64,000 bases of DNA from Sulfitobacter alexandrii (GTDB lineage Bacteria; Pseudomonadota; Alphaproteobacteria; Rhodobacterales; Rhodobacteraceae): assembly GCF_001886735.1 (NCBI RefSeq), contig NZ_CP018076.1, forward strand, positions 2,666,001 to 2,730,000, read 5' to 3'. Positions 54,216 through 62,067 of the stretch are shown here, piece after piece. Numbering within the stretch: the first letter of the stretch is position 1; each line of letters opens with the position of its first letter. The notes below the pieces were generated by a model that saw only the letters and a list, made by a program, of their open reading frames with translations, did no database searches and was not told the origin of the DNA. A program made the translations under genes and the position numbers.

Positions 54216-54701
54216 CTACCTTGTCTCGTCGAAATGCAAGAAGGGTTCAAACTTGATGGTCTTGATCGCAAAGTAACTGTTGATCGATGCTATTTCGGGA
54301 ATGACCGCCAACGGTTCCGTTATCTTCTCTGCGAACTCGTCCATGTCCGACAACATGGCCACGAACATCAGGTCGCGGTCGCCAGTAACATTCAGGCAGA
54401 ATATAACTTCTGGAATGCTCCTGATGTGCCTGATCGCGTTATCCCTGGCTTGGCGCTCGTGATTGTTGAGCTTAACTTCGGAGATGGAGATGAGGGTGCT
54501 GCCTACTTTCTCCGGATTCACCAAGGCAACCTCTCTTTCGATGTAGCCTTCCGTCCTGAGGCGCCTTGTGCGGCGCATGCACGAGGGTGCCGACGTGCCA
54601 ACCTCGGCGGCCAGATCAGCATTCGTGATCCGACAATCGCGCTGCAATCGGTTCAGAATCTTGCGGTCAATCTGGTCCAAGCCAGCCGGTCTCCTTGACA
54701 T
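54216..54701 (-). CDS. Lrp/AsnC family transcriptional regulator
   Basis: The protein has 161 residues from MSRRPAGLDQIDRKILNRL. An N-terminal winged HTH (DCRITNADLAAEVGTSAPSC) is followed by a RAM ligand-binding domain (VIFCLNVTGDRDLMFVAM). Lrp regulators usually sense the amino acid handled by neighbouring genes. The start at 54701 has GGAGG about ten bases upstream. It lies between the importer/oxidase operon and the divergent lyase operon and is the obvious regulator of both. Confidence 0.92.
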   Translation of the reverse strand: MSRRPAGLDQIDRKILNRLQRDCRITNADLAAEVGTSAPSCMRRTRRLRTEGYIEREVALVNPEKVGSTLISISEVKLNNHERQARDNAIRHIRSIPEVIFCLNVTGDRDLMFVAMLSDMDEFAEKITEPLAVIPEIASINSYFAIKTIKFEPFLHFDETR

Positions 54702-54844
54702 TCTCAAACGCCTCCTCTGATGACTGTTATGAAATCTTTGATCGATAAGCTGAGCATGAATGATCGAATGTTTCAAGAAGGCGGTCTCAAAGTCCTACTC
54801 GGCAATAGGGGTTATGCTAACTTCAAGCGCAGGATCATGAGGGG

Positions 54845-55930
54845 ATGGTGGCGCAAGTGCTGGATGCTTCAAACGAACAGATATTCGATTTTCGCAGTGA
54901 CACGCTCACGTCGCCGAGCGACGCGATGCGCAAGCGCATGGCATCAGCGGAGGTCGGCGATGATTTTTATCGAGAAGACCCGTCAATTCGCGCGCTGGAG
55001 GATTTGACGGCGACGATACTCGGCAAGGAGGACGCCCTGTTTGTCCTCAGTGGCACGATGGGCAATTTGGTTTCCATCAGGTCGCAGGTTCCATCGGGTC
55101 ATTCAGCAATTGTGAGCGCTACATCCCATTTGCATGTCAACGAAACTGGTCATCTGGCTTCGATTTGCGGGATTACATCACAAGCGTTTTCAACGCCCGG
55201 TGGAAAGTTCGATCTAGGCGAACTCATGAACTTCGCAAAGATCCCCTCACCGAATGCGCCTCGGTCGGTTCTTACGCCACCCTTGAAGCTGATTTGTGTG
55301 GAAAATACGCACAATGGAGAAGGAGGCCGTTGCCTCGACAAGCCCTATCTCAATCAGCTCAAAAGGTTCGCGGATGAACGCGATCTGATCTTCCATATGG
55401 ACGGGGCTCGATTGTTTAACGCTGCGGTTGCGCTTTCAGTAGATCCTTCTGACTTGGTCGCTCCTGTTGATAGTGTGAGTTTCTGCCTCTCGAAGGGGTT
55501 GGGCGCCCCAGGCGGCGCGATGATCGCAGGTTCCAGGGACTTCATCGAGGAAGCGCGGCACTGGAGGCAGATGGTGGGTGGCGGCATGCGGCAGTCGGGA
55601 ATTATGGCCGCTGCGGGACACTTTGCCCTGAAGGAAAACCTGAAAAGGCTACACGAAGACCATAGCAATGCGAAGGCGCTCGCTTTGGGCTTGGACGCGT
55701 TGGGTTTCGAAATTGCCGTCGAAACAGTGGAAACAAACATCGTTATGGCCTTTTTGCCGAAAGAACTCGGCGAGCCCGCGTCGCTCCATAAGAGACTGTA
55801 TCAGTCTGGTGTCCGCGTGTTGCCTCCAAAAGGAAATCGTCTGCGCTTTGTCACCCATATGGGATTGAACTCCGATGACATTGAGGCGGCCCTGAAGGTA
55901 ATTGGCAGGTTGGTTGAAGGAAGGAGCTGA
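54845..55930 (+). CDS. PLP-dependent threonine-aldolase-like / beta-eliminating lyase
   Basis: This 361-residue fold-type I PLP enzyme starts FDFRSDTLTSPSDAMRKRM, the classic low-specificity threonine aldolase beginning. The PLP lysine K217 is in VSFCLSKGLGAPGG, the cofactor-binding D186 in FHMDGARLFNA, and the H97/E100 region reads SHLHVNETG. These enzymes split beta-hydroxy-alpha-amino acids into glycine and an aldehyde. An aldehyde dehydrogenase gene downstream fits that chemistry. The start is ambiguous by a few codons. Confidence 0.85.
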   Translation: MVAQVLDASNEQIFDFRSDTLTSPSDAMRKRMASAEVGDDFYREDPSIRALEDLTATILGKEDALFVLSGTMGNLVSIRSQVPSGHSAIVSATSHLHVNETGHLASICGITSQAFSTPGGKFDLGELMNFAKIPSPNAPRSVLTPPLKLICVENTHNGEGGRCLDKPYLNQLKRFADERDLIFHMDGARLFNAAVALSVDPSDLVAPVDSVSFCLSKGLGAPGGAMIAGSRDFIEEARHWRQMVGGGMRQSGIMAAAGHFALKENLKRLHEDHSNAKALALGLDALGFEIAVETVETNIVMAFLPKELGEPASLHKRLYQSGVRVLPPKGNRLRFVTHMGLNSDDIEAALKVIGRLVEGRS

Positions 55931-55933
55931 AGA

Positions 55934-56827
55934 ATGAACATCGACAAACCGACATGCGTTGTGAATGAGCGCAACACGCTGGGCGAAGGTCCCCTCTGGG
56001 ACGAAGAACAGAAAGCTCTTTACTGGGTGGATGTCACTGAGAAAATTATCCATCGATACGATCCGAAAACACAGCAATTGGAAAAGTTCGCGGCACCGGA
56101 TGAATTCAGTGCAATTGCCTTGTGTGAACAAGACGGCAAGTTAATCGCCGGGACTCGGGACGGATTTGCATTTTTTAACCTCGAATCCGGCGCGTTCGAC
56201 CTATTCGCCGACCCTGAACGCCCGCACCCGCAGAACCGTATGAATGACGGCGCTTGTGATCCCCTGGGGCGGTTTTGGTGTGGCAGTATTCACGAGGTCT
56301 CAGATCCAGCGCTTCGCCAGCCGATTGCATCGGTTTACAGAGTAGACGGTGATCATTCCGTAGTTAAGGAACTCTCTGGCATCAAGACCAGCAATGGGTT
56401 CGCCTGGAGTCCGGATGGGCAAACGATGTACTTTACCGATACGCCAACGCTCAACATCATGGCCTATGATTACGATCTGAAGAACGGAACGATCTCCAAC
56501 GGGCGAATTTTCGCGACGGTCCCTCCGAACCAGGGTCGACCTGATGGCGCCGCTGTCGATGAAACAGGATGCCTTTGGAGTGCGCATTTTGCCGGTTCGA
56601 GAGTCACGAGGTATTCTCCTGAAGGGGAGGTGCTCGACACAGTGCTGTTACCCGTTGAGAATGTGACCTCCTGTGCTTTTGGCGGTGAGGATATGTCGAC
56701 CCTCTTCATCACGACAGCTACGGAAGACCTGACCGAACAGCAGCTCATCGAGCAACCGCTCGCGGGTGGATTGTTTGCGTACTGCCCCGGGGTGCGTGGG
56801 CTGCCAATGCACCGGTTTGCAGGGTAG
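55934..56827 (+). CDS. SMP-30/gluconolactonase family lactonase
   Basis: This 297-residue six-bladed beta-propeller has the metal ligands in place: E18 in TLGEGPLWDEE, N in NRMNDGACDPLGRFW, N in SNGFAWSPDG and D in GRPDGAAVDETG. It hydrolyses sugar-acid or related lactones. It starts three bases after the lyase stop and precedes a uronate-dehydrogenase-like gene, the enzyme type that generates lactones, so the two should act in sequence. Confidence 0.88.
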   Translation: MNIDKPTCVVNERNTLGEGPLWDEEQKALYWVDVTEKIIHRYDPKTQQLEKFAAPDEFSAIALCEQDGKLIAGTRDGFAFFNLESGAFDLFADPERPHPQNRMNDGACDPLGRFWCGSIHEVSDPALRQPIASVYRVDGDHSVVKELSGIKTSNGFAWSPDGQTMYFTDTPTLNIMAYDYDLKNGTISNGRIFATVPPNQGRPDGAAVDETGCLWSAHFAGSRVTRYSPEGEVLDTVLLPVENVTSCAFGGEDMSTLFITTATEDLTEQQLIEQPLAGGLFAYCPGVRGLPMHRFAG

Positions 56828-56873
56828 CGCAACCGAACCAACAGACACCAACTCGAATGCTATGGGAAAGAAT

Positions 56874-57686
56874 ATGAAACGAATTTTGCTTGTCGGCGCG
56901 GCCGGGCGTATCGGGAAAGTCTTGCGGGCAGGCCTTGCGGGCCCGGACAGAATATTGCGCCTTGTTGATATTGCGCCGCTTGGAGGCGCTGCTGAGCGCG
57001 AGGAGATATGCAATATTGATGCGACCGATCTCGATGCGTTGATCCTGGCCATGAAGGACGTCGATGTCGTCGTCAATCTTGCCGCTTTTCCGGAAGAAGC
57101 CGACTGGGAAACGATTTTCCCGCTGAACTATGATCTCACACGGACAGCATTCGAAGCGGCCCGCCAAGCCAGGGTGACACGCTTTGTATATGCAAGTTCG
57201 GTGCAGGCGGTCGGGTTCCACCCTCTCGCCACAACGATTACCGATGATGTGCGCATAAAGCCGAGTGGCTTTTATGGCGTCTCAAAGGCGTTCGGTGAGG
57301 CTTTGGGAAGCCTCTATGCAGACAAATATGGGCTAAGCGTCGGCTGCTTGCGCATTGCATCCTTTGAAGAAAGACCGACTGACGAAAGGATGCTGTCCAC
57401 TTGGTTGAGCTTTGACGATGGAATTCATCTGTTCAACTGCGCGATCGACGCCCCGGATCACCACTATTATCGGGTGTTTGGTGTTTCAAACAATACGCGC
57501 AGTCGCGTCGACAATTCACATGTCGCCTGGCTCGGGTATCGCCCTTCATCCGATGCCGAAGACTATCTCGACGAGGTAAGAGCCACGGGCAAGCAATTGG
57601 GACCACTCGGGGGTATCACTCAGGGAGGGGGAGCGTGTGATGTTGGTTTCTCCGGCGATTCAGATGCCGCCCTCAAAGCCTGCTGA
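56874..57686 (+). CDS. NAD-dependent epimerase/dehydratase, uronate-dehydrogenase-like
   Basis: This 270-residue Rossmann enzyme has LLVGAAGRIGKVLRAGL (GxxGxxG), VYASSVQAVGFHP, catalytic Y and K in GFYGVSKAFGEALG, and SRVDNSHVAWLGYRPSSDA. It is a paralogue of the gene at 20733-21575 but is clearly diverged. It probably oxidises a cyclic hemiacetal to a lactone for the neighbouring SMP-30 protein. The start at 56874 is preferred because GGGAAAGA precedes it; 56862 is possible. Confidence 0.84.
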   Translation: MKRILLVGAAGRIGKVLRAGLAGPDRILRLVDIAPLGGAAEREEICNIDATDLDALILAMKDVDVVVNLAAFPEEADWETIFPLNYDLTRTAFEAARQARVTRFVYASSVQAVGFHPLATTITDDVRIKPSGFYGVSKAFGEALGSLYADKYGLSVGCLRIASFEERPTDERMLSTWLSFDDGIHLFNCAIDAPDHHYYRVFGVSNNTRSRVDNSHVAWLGYRPSSDAEDYLDEVRATGKQLGPLGGITQGGGACDVGFSGDSDAALKAC

Positions 57687-57704
57687 CCGCGGCAAGATAC
57701 GAAA

Positions 57705-59144
57705 GTGGGACCAGTGAAACTCACAAACCTTTACATTGACGGAAAATGGGTCGAAAGCGCCTCTCGCGCGCGCTTCGACGTCGTCAACCCATCCAATGAA
57801 CGTGTCATCGCCTCAGTGGCCTCAGCTGATTTATCCGATGCCGACAGGGCACTGGATGCAGCAGAGAGAGCGATGGCGCTTTGGCGTTCTGAAACTCCGC
57901 GGTATCGCTCAGAAGTCTTACGTCGGGCTTTCAATCTTATGAGTGAAAGGATCGAACATTTCGCACATCTAATTAGTCTGGAAAACGGAAAGGCTTCCGC
58001 TGACGCTGTTGGCGAAGCTAGTTATGCGGCGGAGTTCTTTCGCTGGTTTTCTGAAGAAGCGGTACGTGCTGAAGGAACCATCAGCCATGCCCCCTCTTCC
58101 GGGGCTCGGATCCTCGTCCAACAAAAGCCTGCCGGAATTGGGCTTTTGATCACGCCGTGGAACTACCCTGCCGCGATGGGGACGCGAAAAATCGCCCCCG
58201 CACTCGCAGCAGGCTGTGCGGTCATCATAAAGCCAGCGGCCGAGACACCGCTTACCATGCTCGCATTGATGCCCGTGTTGGAGGAGGCCGGTGTCCCAAA
58301 CGGGCTCGTGAATGTGCTGCCAACAACGCACCCCGGAGCACTCGTTGATCACATAATGGACGACCCGCGTATTCGCGTTGTGAGCTTTACTGGCTCAACG
58401 AGTGTTGGGAAAGAATTGTTGCGCAACGCAGCGGGTCAAGTCCTCAAACCAGCCATGGAGCTTGGAGGGAATGCGCCGCTGATCGTTTTTGAAGATGCCG
58501 ATCTCGATACTGCGGTTGAAGGTGCTTTCCAGGCCAAAATGCGCAATTTGGGTGAGGCGTGCACTGCCGCAAACAGAATCTATCTGCACGAAAACATCGC
58601 TGCTGAGTTTATTTCTGAGTTCGTGGCAAGGATGAGTAAGCTGAAACTAGGTGATGGCACGGATCAGCGTAGCGATGTTGGTCCATTGGTAAATGAGGAA
58701 ACGAGAACAAAGGTCGCTAGACTAGTTGAAGATGCTGTCGCAAAGGGAGCAATAGTGGAGTTAGGCGGATACGCTCCTGAAGGACCCGGCTATTTTTATA
58801 CCCCTACAGTACTATCGAATGTGCCCGATGATGCTGATTGTATTCACGATGAGATTTTTGGACCGGTCGCGGTCATCCAATCATTTACAGATCAAGACCA
58901 GGTCATTTGCCGAGCAAACGACACAGAATACGGCTTGGTAGCCTACGTTTTCTCGAAGAATATGAAACGGGCTTTGAACGTCTGCGAGCAGCTTGAATTT
59001 GGGATGGTTGGCTTAAACAGAGGTATCGTTTCCGATCCCGCAGCTCCATTCGGAGGTGTCAAGCAATCGGGACTTGGCCGCGAAGGTGGCAAAGACGGCA
59101 TGCTCGAGTTCATGGAAACTCAATATATTTCAGCGGCTTGGTAG
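57705..59144 (+). CDS. Aldehyde dehydrogenase, succinate-semialdehyde dehydrogenase type
   Basis: The protein has 479 residues with a GTG start (57705 or 57714). The NAD site reads LLITPWNYPAAMGTRK, general base E252 is in MELGGNAPLIV, the nucleophile C286 is in LGEACTAANRIY, and the C-terminus is GGVKQSGLGREGGKDG. It belongs to the GabD-like group that oxidises short semialdehydes. It ends the plus-strand catabolic operon and would remove the aldehyde produced upstream. Confidence 0.88.
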   Translation: MGPVKLTNLYIDGKWVESASRARFDVVNPSNERVIASVASADLSDADRALDAAERAMALWRSETPRYRSEVLRRAFNLMSERIEHFAHLISLENGKASADAVGEASYAAEFFRWFSEEAVRAEGTISHAPSSGARILVQQKPAGIGLLITPWNYPAAMGTRKIAPALAAGCAVIIKPAAETPLTMLALMPVLEEAGVPNGLVNVLPTTHPGALVDHIMDDPRIRVVSFTGSTSVGKELLRNAAGQVLKPAMELGGNAPLIVFEDADLDTAVEGAFQAKMRNLGEACTAANRIYLHENIAAEFISEFVARMSKLKLGDGTDQRSDVGPLVNEETRTKVARLVEDAVAKGAIVELGGYAPEGPGYFYTPTVLSNVPDDADCIHDEIFGPVAVIQSFTDQDQVICRANDTEYGLVAYVFSKNMKRALNVCEQLEFGMVGLNRGIVSDPAAPFGGVKQSGLGREGGKDGMLEFMETQYISAAW

Positions 59145-59664
59145 ATATTTGATACAAGCTGATCTCGGGTGTCAGGAGTGAGGCGGTGCTGGATGCCGGT
59201 CACCACTGGGTTTAACGGCTGCTATTCGCTCTGTCATGCAGCATGGATGCCTTTGCAATTACGACAAAATTTGCGCTGCGAGCGCACGCAGCATGACTTT
59301 GCTATGTCCGAGTTGGGCTCGCTACCGACCTTCGCCGCGCCAAGCATGAACGGCAGCTCGGTATTATCCGCAAGGGCATCGAGCGTTCCGATATTTGGTG
59401 TCTCCACGCTCGATGCCCTTGCTAACGTTCGGCTAGGACGTTGACCAACACCACACGGTAGATACTTGGAGGAAGATGAAACCATGGCCCGGATGCAGCG
59501 CATTGAGAGCACATGAGGCGTCGCACCCATTCGCTGCGCATAGCGTGAGTCGTAAAGTTTCAGGACGAAGCCACCCTTTCTTGAAAGCATCTCACATCAA
59601 ATAGTTCTTTATTTGTTCCCATCCGAACCTTAGAGTTTCGGACAGGGCCAAACAGGAAAGCACG
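59145..59664. other. 520-base gene-poor region with a perfect inverted repeat
   Basis: I see no convincing gene. A 16-base perfect inverted repeat, GCAAGGGCATCGAGCG (59370-59385) and its complement (59407-59422), brackets a 21-base spacer. A GGAGGAAG at about 59468 precedes a ten-codon frame only, possibly the stump of a truncated gene. The region separates the catabolic cluster from the element to the right. Confidence 0.45.
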
Positions 59665-60264
59665 ATGAAGATCAGGGTTAGCCAGTTCGTCGATTTCGCG
59701 TACGGCGACAAGCGCAAAGATAAGGCGAAAGTCAGAAGCATAATTGACGCGCTCGATTTGCCATATGATCCGGTCAGGGATCGCTACAAGCAGTTTCGGG
59801 AAGCATTGATATCTTTCGAAGATCAAAAAATTTCGACCAAAGAGTTTCTATCACTGTATTCCAGCGTTTCCGCAAATAAGTCTGCTGGATACAAGGTTTT
59901 GTGCCAAAACTATCTGGATTTGAAAGAGGATCACGCGCTCATTTGGCAGGGCCGCAGCCCTATCGAAGCAGAGATTGTTGGCCTACACATCGCAACGGCT
60001 TGGTACTTACGTACTGAAGCAAACAATCAGAGACGCATCATTTTCCTACATTTTGGAAAAGAACAACTGCCACGGAAGAAGGAGCGGGGCCTGCTAACTA
60101 TACTACGGTTGGCTAAACCGGATTCGGCAGGAGTCGGCATTCTGAACATCCAGCCGGGGACACTGATAACCGCAACACGGCTGGACCAAAGCGAGGCCGA
60201 CTACCTACGTAAGCGCGCTGAAAAATTTGTAACTTTCGCTAAGGATATTAAAGCAGGCGACTAG
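59665..60264 (+). CDS. Uncharacterised 199-residue protein
   Basis: This soluble, lysine-rich protein starts MKIRVSQFVDFAYGDKRKDK. It has an alpha-helical first half and a mixed second half (RRIIFLHFGKEQLPRKKERG, then GVGILNIQPGTLITATRLDQ). No recognised motif, signal or membrane segment. AT-rich codon use differs from the backbone. It stands alone between the catabolic cluster and the conjugation genes, a typical place for a cargo or defence gene, but I have no functional evidence. Confidence 0.65.
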   Translation: MKIRVSQFVDFAYGDKRKDKAKVRSIIDALDLPYDPVRDRYKQFREALISFEDQKISTKEFLSLYSSVSANKSAGYKVLCQNYLDLKEDHALIWQGRSPIEAEIVGLHIATAWYLRTEANNQRRIIFLHFGKEQLPRKKERGLLTILRLAKPDSAGVGILNIQPGTLITATRLDQSEADYLRKRAEKFVTFAKDIKAGD

Positions 60265-60350
60265 CGGGATTGAACGCCGCTGAAATGCTCACCGCCCTGC
60301 GGCAAAGGATTGCATCCTTTGCCGCAGCCCAGTTGTCAGCCAATGAAGCA

Positions 60351-61409
60351 TCACCGCTTCTTCTTTGCGTCTTCACTCAGGCGTTCCGCGCGGTCCATCA
60401 TGCGTTGCATCTTGGCCCCTGTGCCAGTCGAAGGGCGGTGATCTGCTGCGGAGTTTGAGGAGCGGGTTGTGTCTGCTCCGGCATTCAACCTCCGGCTCGT
60501 ATCGCTCGTTGCGTTCGAGGATGCGCGGTTCGATTGCTGCGGGCGGGATTGCGGCATCATTCTCCGCATGCTGCCGCCGACGGCCGCCGCGGCCCAGCCC
60601 GCCTGCAAATTGCCCGAGATCATCGGCACGATGAAGGGGATTGCGATGACCATCGCAAGCGAGAGGATGACCACCGCCAGAAACGGGATGGTCCCACCGA
60701 CTTGTTCGACAGAATCCGCCGATCCAATCTGGCTGACCAATAGCCCCACCAGGCCGAAGACCATCGAGAAAATGCCAGCCATCACGACCGGGTAAAGGGC
60801 AAAGCTCGCCAGCGAGGACAGCCAGCGGTGGAAATAGTCCTTCGTTACCGGGAACATCGAGCAGAGGACCATGATGGGGGCGATGCCGATCAGGAACGTC
60901 ATCATCATCTTTGCGAGGACGAGAACGGCACCCGCCGCGCCACCGACCACAGCCAGAAGAGCCATGAAGAACACCCCCATCACGGCCTTGCTGACCGCCC
61001 CCATATGCGATGTGGCCGAGTTGCCGTATTCGGCCAGCCTGTCGAGTTGAAGGTCGAAGCGCGCAGCGAAATACTCTGGCCCCGCACCGTCGTCTCCGGT
61101 AGCGGAGCCGATCAGCCTTCCCGCGAGTTCATCGAGGCCGTCGATGATGTGCCCGCTGACGAAGTTGAAGTTTGCCCAGTTGAACGCGAATGTGTTGATC
61201 AGGCCGATCTTGAGCGACAAGACCAACAGCTCCCTTCCATCCATCGGACGGATTTGCCAGGCCATGTTGATGAACAAGGCAATCATCGCCAGCGTCGCAG
61301 CTCCGACGACCACCGTGCCGGAAACCTCCGCGACCGCCGCAAACTGAGAGGTCGCCACGGTTTCGAGGCCCTGATCGGCCGCCTCAACGATAAAGGAAAC
61401 GATACCCAT
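60351..61409 (-). CDS. virB6: Type IV secretion inner-membrane channel protein, VirB6/TrbL-like
   Basis: This 352-residue protein has about seven hydrophobic helices. The central region (VLVLAKMMMTFLIGIAPIMV, then CSMFPVTKDYFHRWL) is the TrbL/VirB6 core. It has a hydrophilic, serine-rich C-terminal tail (QQSNRASSNATSDTSRRLN). VirB6 forms part of the inner-membrane pore for DNA transfer. The start at 61409 overlaps the stop of the upstream gene (TGATG). Other virB genes are not in the window, so this is a fragment of a system or its remainder lies elsewhere. Confidence 0.86.
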   Translation of the reverse strand: MGIVSFIVEAADQGLETVATSQFAAVAEVSGTVVVGAATLAMIALFINMAWQIRPMDGRELLVLSLKIGLINTFAFNWANFNFVSGHIIDGLDELAGRLIGSATGDDGAGPEYFAARFDLQLDRLAEYGNSATSHMGAVSKAVMGVFFMALLAVVGGAAGAVLVLAKMMMTFLIGIAPIMVLCSMFPVTKDYFHRWLSSLASFALYPVVMAGIFSMVFGLVGLLVSQIGSADSVEQVGGTIPFLAVVILSLAMVIAIPFIVPMISGNLQAGWAAAAVGGSMRRMMPQSRPQQSNRASSNATSDTSRRLNAGADTTRSSNSAADHRPSTGTGAKMQRMMDRAERLSEDAKKKR

Positions 61410-61819
61410 CACTCCGCCTCCTGGCACTGAATGCGCAACCGATCACGAAGATCGGAAATGACAGGGAAATACTCTTCCGCAGACCATGCGATATGCAGAC
61501 TGTCGGTGCCGGTCGGGGCGGCAAAGCCCAGCTCCTCGAACTCGCCCTCGATGATGGACCAGTCGGGCCACAGAGTCTCGCAATCGCAAGAACCGGCCTC
61601 CAGCGCCATCTGATGACGCCGAAGACTATAGAGATCGTCCGCTGCGACGGAGCGCCACGCATCGCGAAAAGAGCGGAAGGTCAGGCGGTCCGGGCGCGGG
61701 CGGATCGCGCAACCGTAGCGGTCGGTCTCTGCGGGTTGGATAGAATTGCTCAACTCGATCTGGTCCGCCATCGCCGGAGCGGCAATCAAAGCCAGAAATA
61801 GGATAGCTCGATAAATCAT
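61409..61819 (-). CDS. Exported hypothetical protein of the conjugation locus
   Basis: This 136-residue protein has a clear signal peptide (MIYRAILFLALIAAPAMA-DQ). The mature part has four cysteines (GCAIRPRP, GSCDCETLW, IQCQEAE), probably two disulphides. Coupling to the VirB6-like gene suggests a periplasmic accessory role, for example entry exclusion or pilus assembly. The family is not recognised. Confidence 0.72.
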   Translation of the reverse strand: MIYRAILFLALIAAPAMADQIELSNSIQPAETDRYGCAIRPRPDRLTFRSFRDAWRSVAADDLYSLRRHQMALEAGSCDCETLWPDWSIIEGEFEELGFAAPTGTDSLHIAWSAEEYFPVISDLRDRLRIQCQEAE

Positions 61820-61837
61820 GCGGTTGCTCCCGTCGTT

Positions 61838-62050
61838 TGTTCAGTGTTCAGTGTTGCATGTTCGGTGTTGCGTGTTGCTTGTCGCTTGTCCGGTGTCGCC
61901 TGTTGCGTGTTGACTGTCCGGTGTTGAGTGGCCACGGTCGCGTGTCGCGTGTCGCGTGTCGCGTGTCGCGTGTCGCGTGTTCAGTGTCCGGTGTTGCCTG
62001 TCCCCTGTTCAGTGTCGCGTGTTGCTTGTTCAGTGTTGCGTGTCCGGCGG
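61838..62050. repeat. Degenerate tandem repeat of a seven-base unit
   Basis: About 210 bases are built from heptamers of the type GTGTTGC, GTGTCGC and TGTTCAG, with a run of about six near-identical GTGTCGC units at 61940-61980. The unit length is not a multiple of three, so all frames stay open and encode seven-residue periodic peptides (78-80 codon frames on both strands). I do not call those as genes. The tract lies between the mob genes and the secretion genes. Confidence 0.85.
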
Positions 62051-62067
62051 AGAGCCGGATTTGCCCA

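Noticed and set aside
61838..62050. The heptamer tract as a CRISPR array
   Set aside because: Units are seven bases, contiguous and degenerate, with no spacers and no cas genes nearby.
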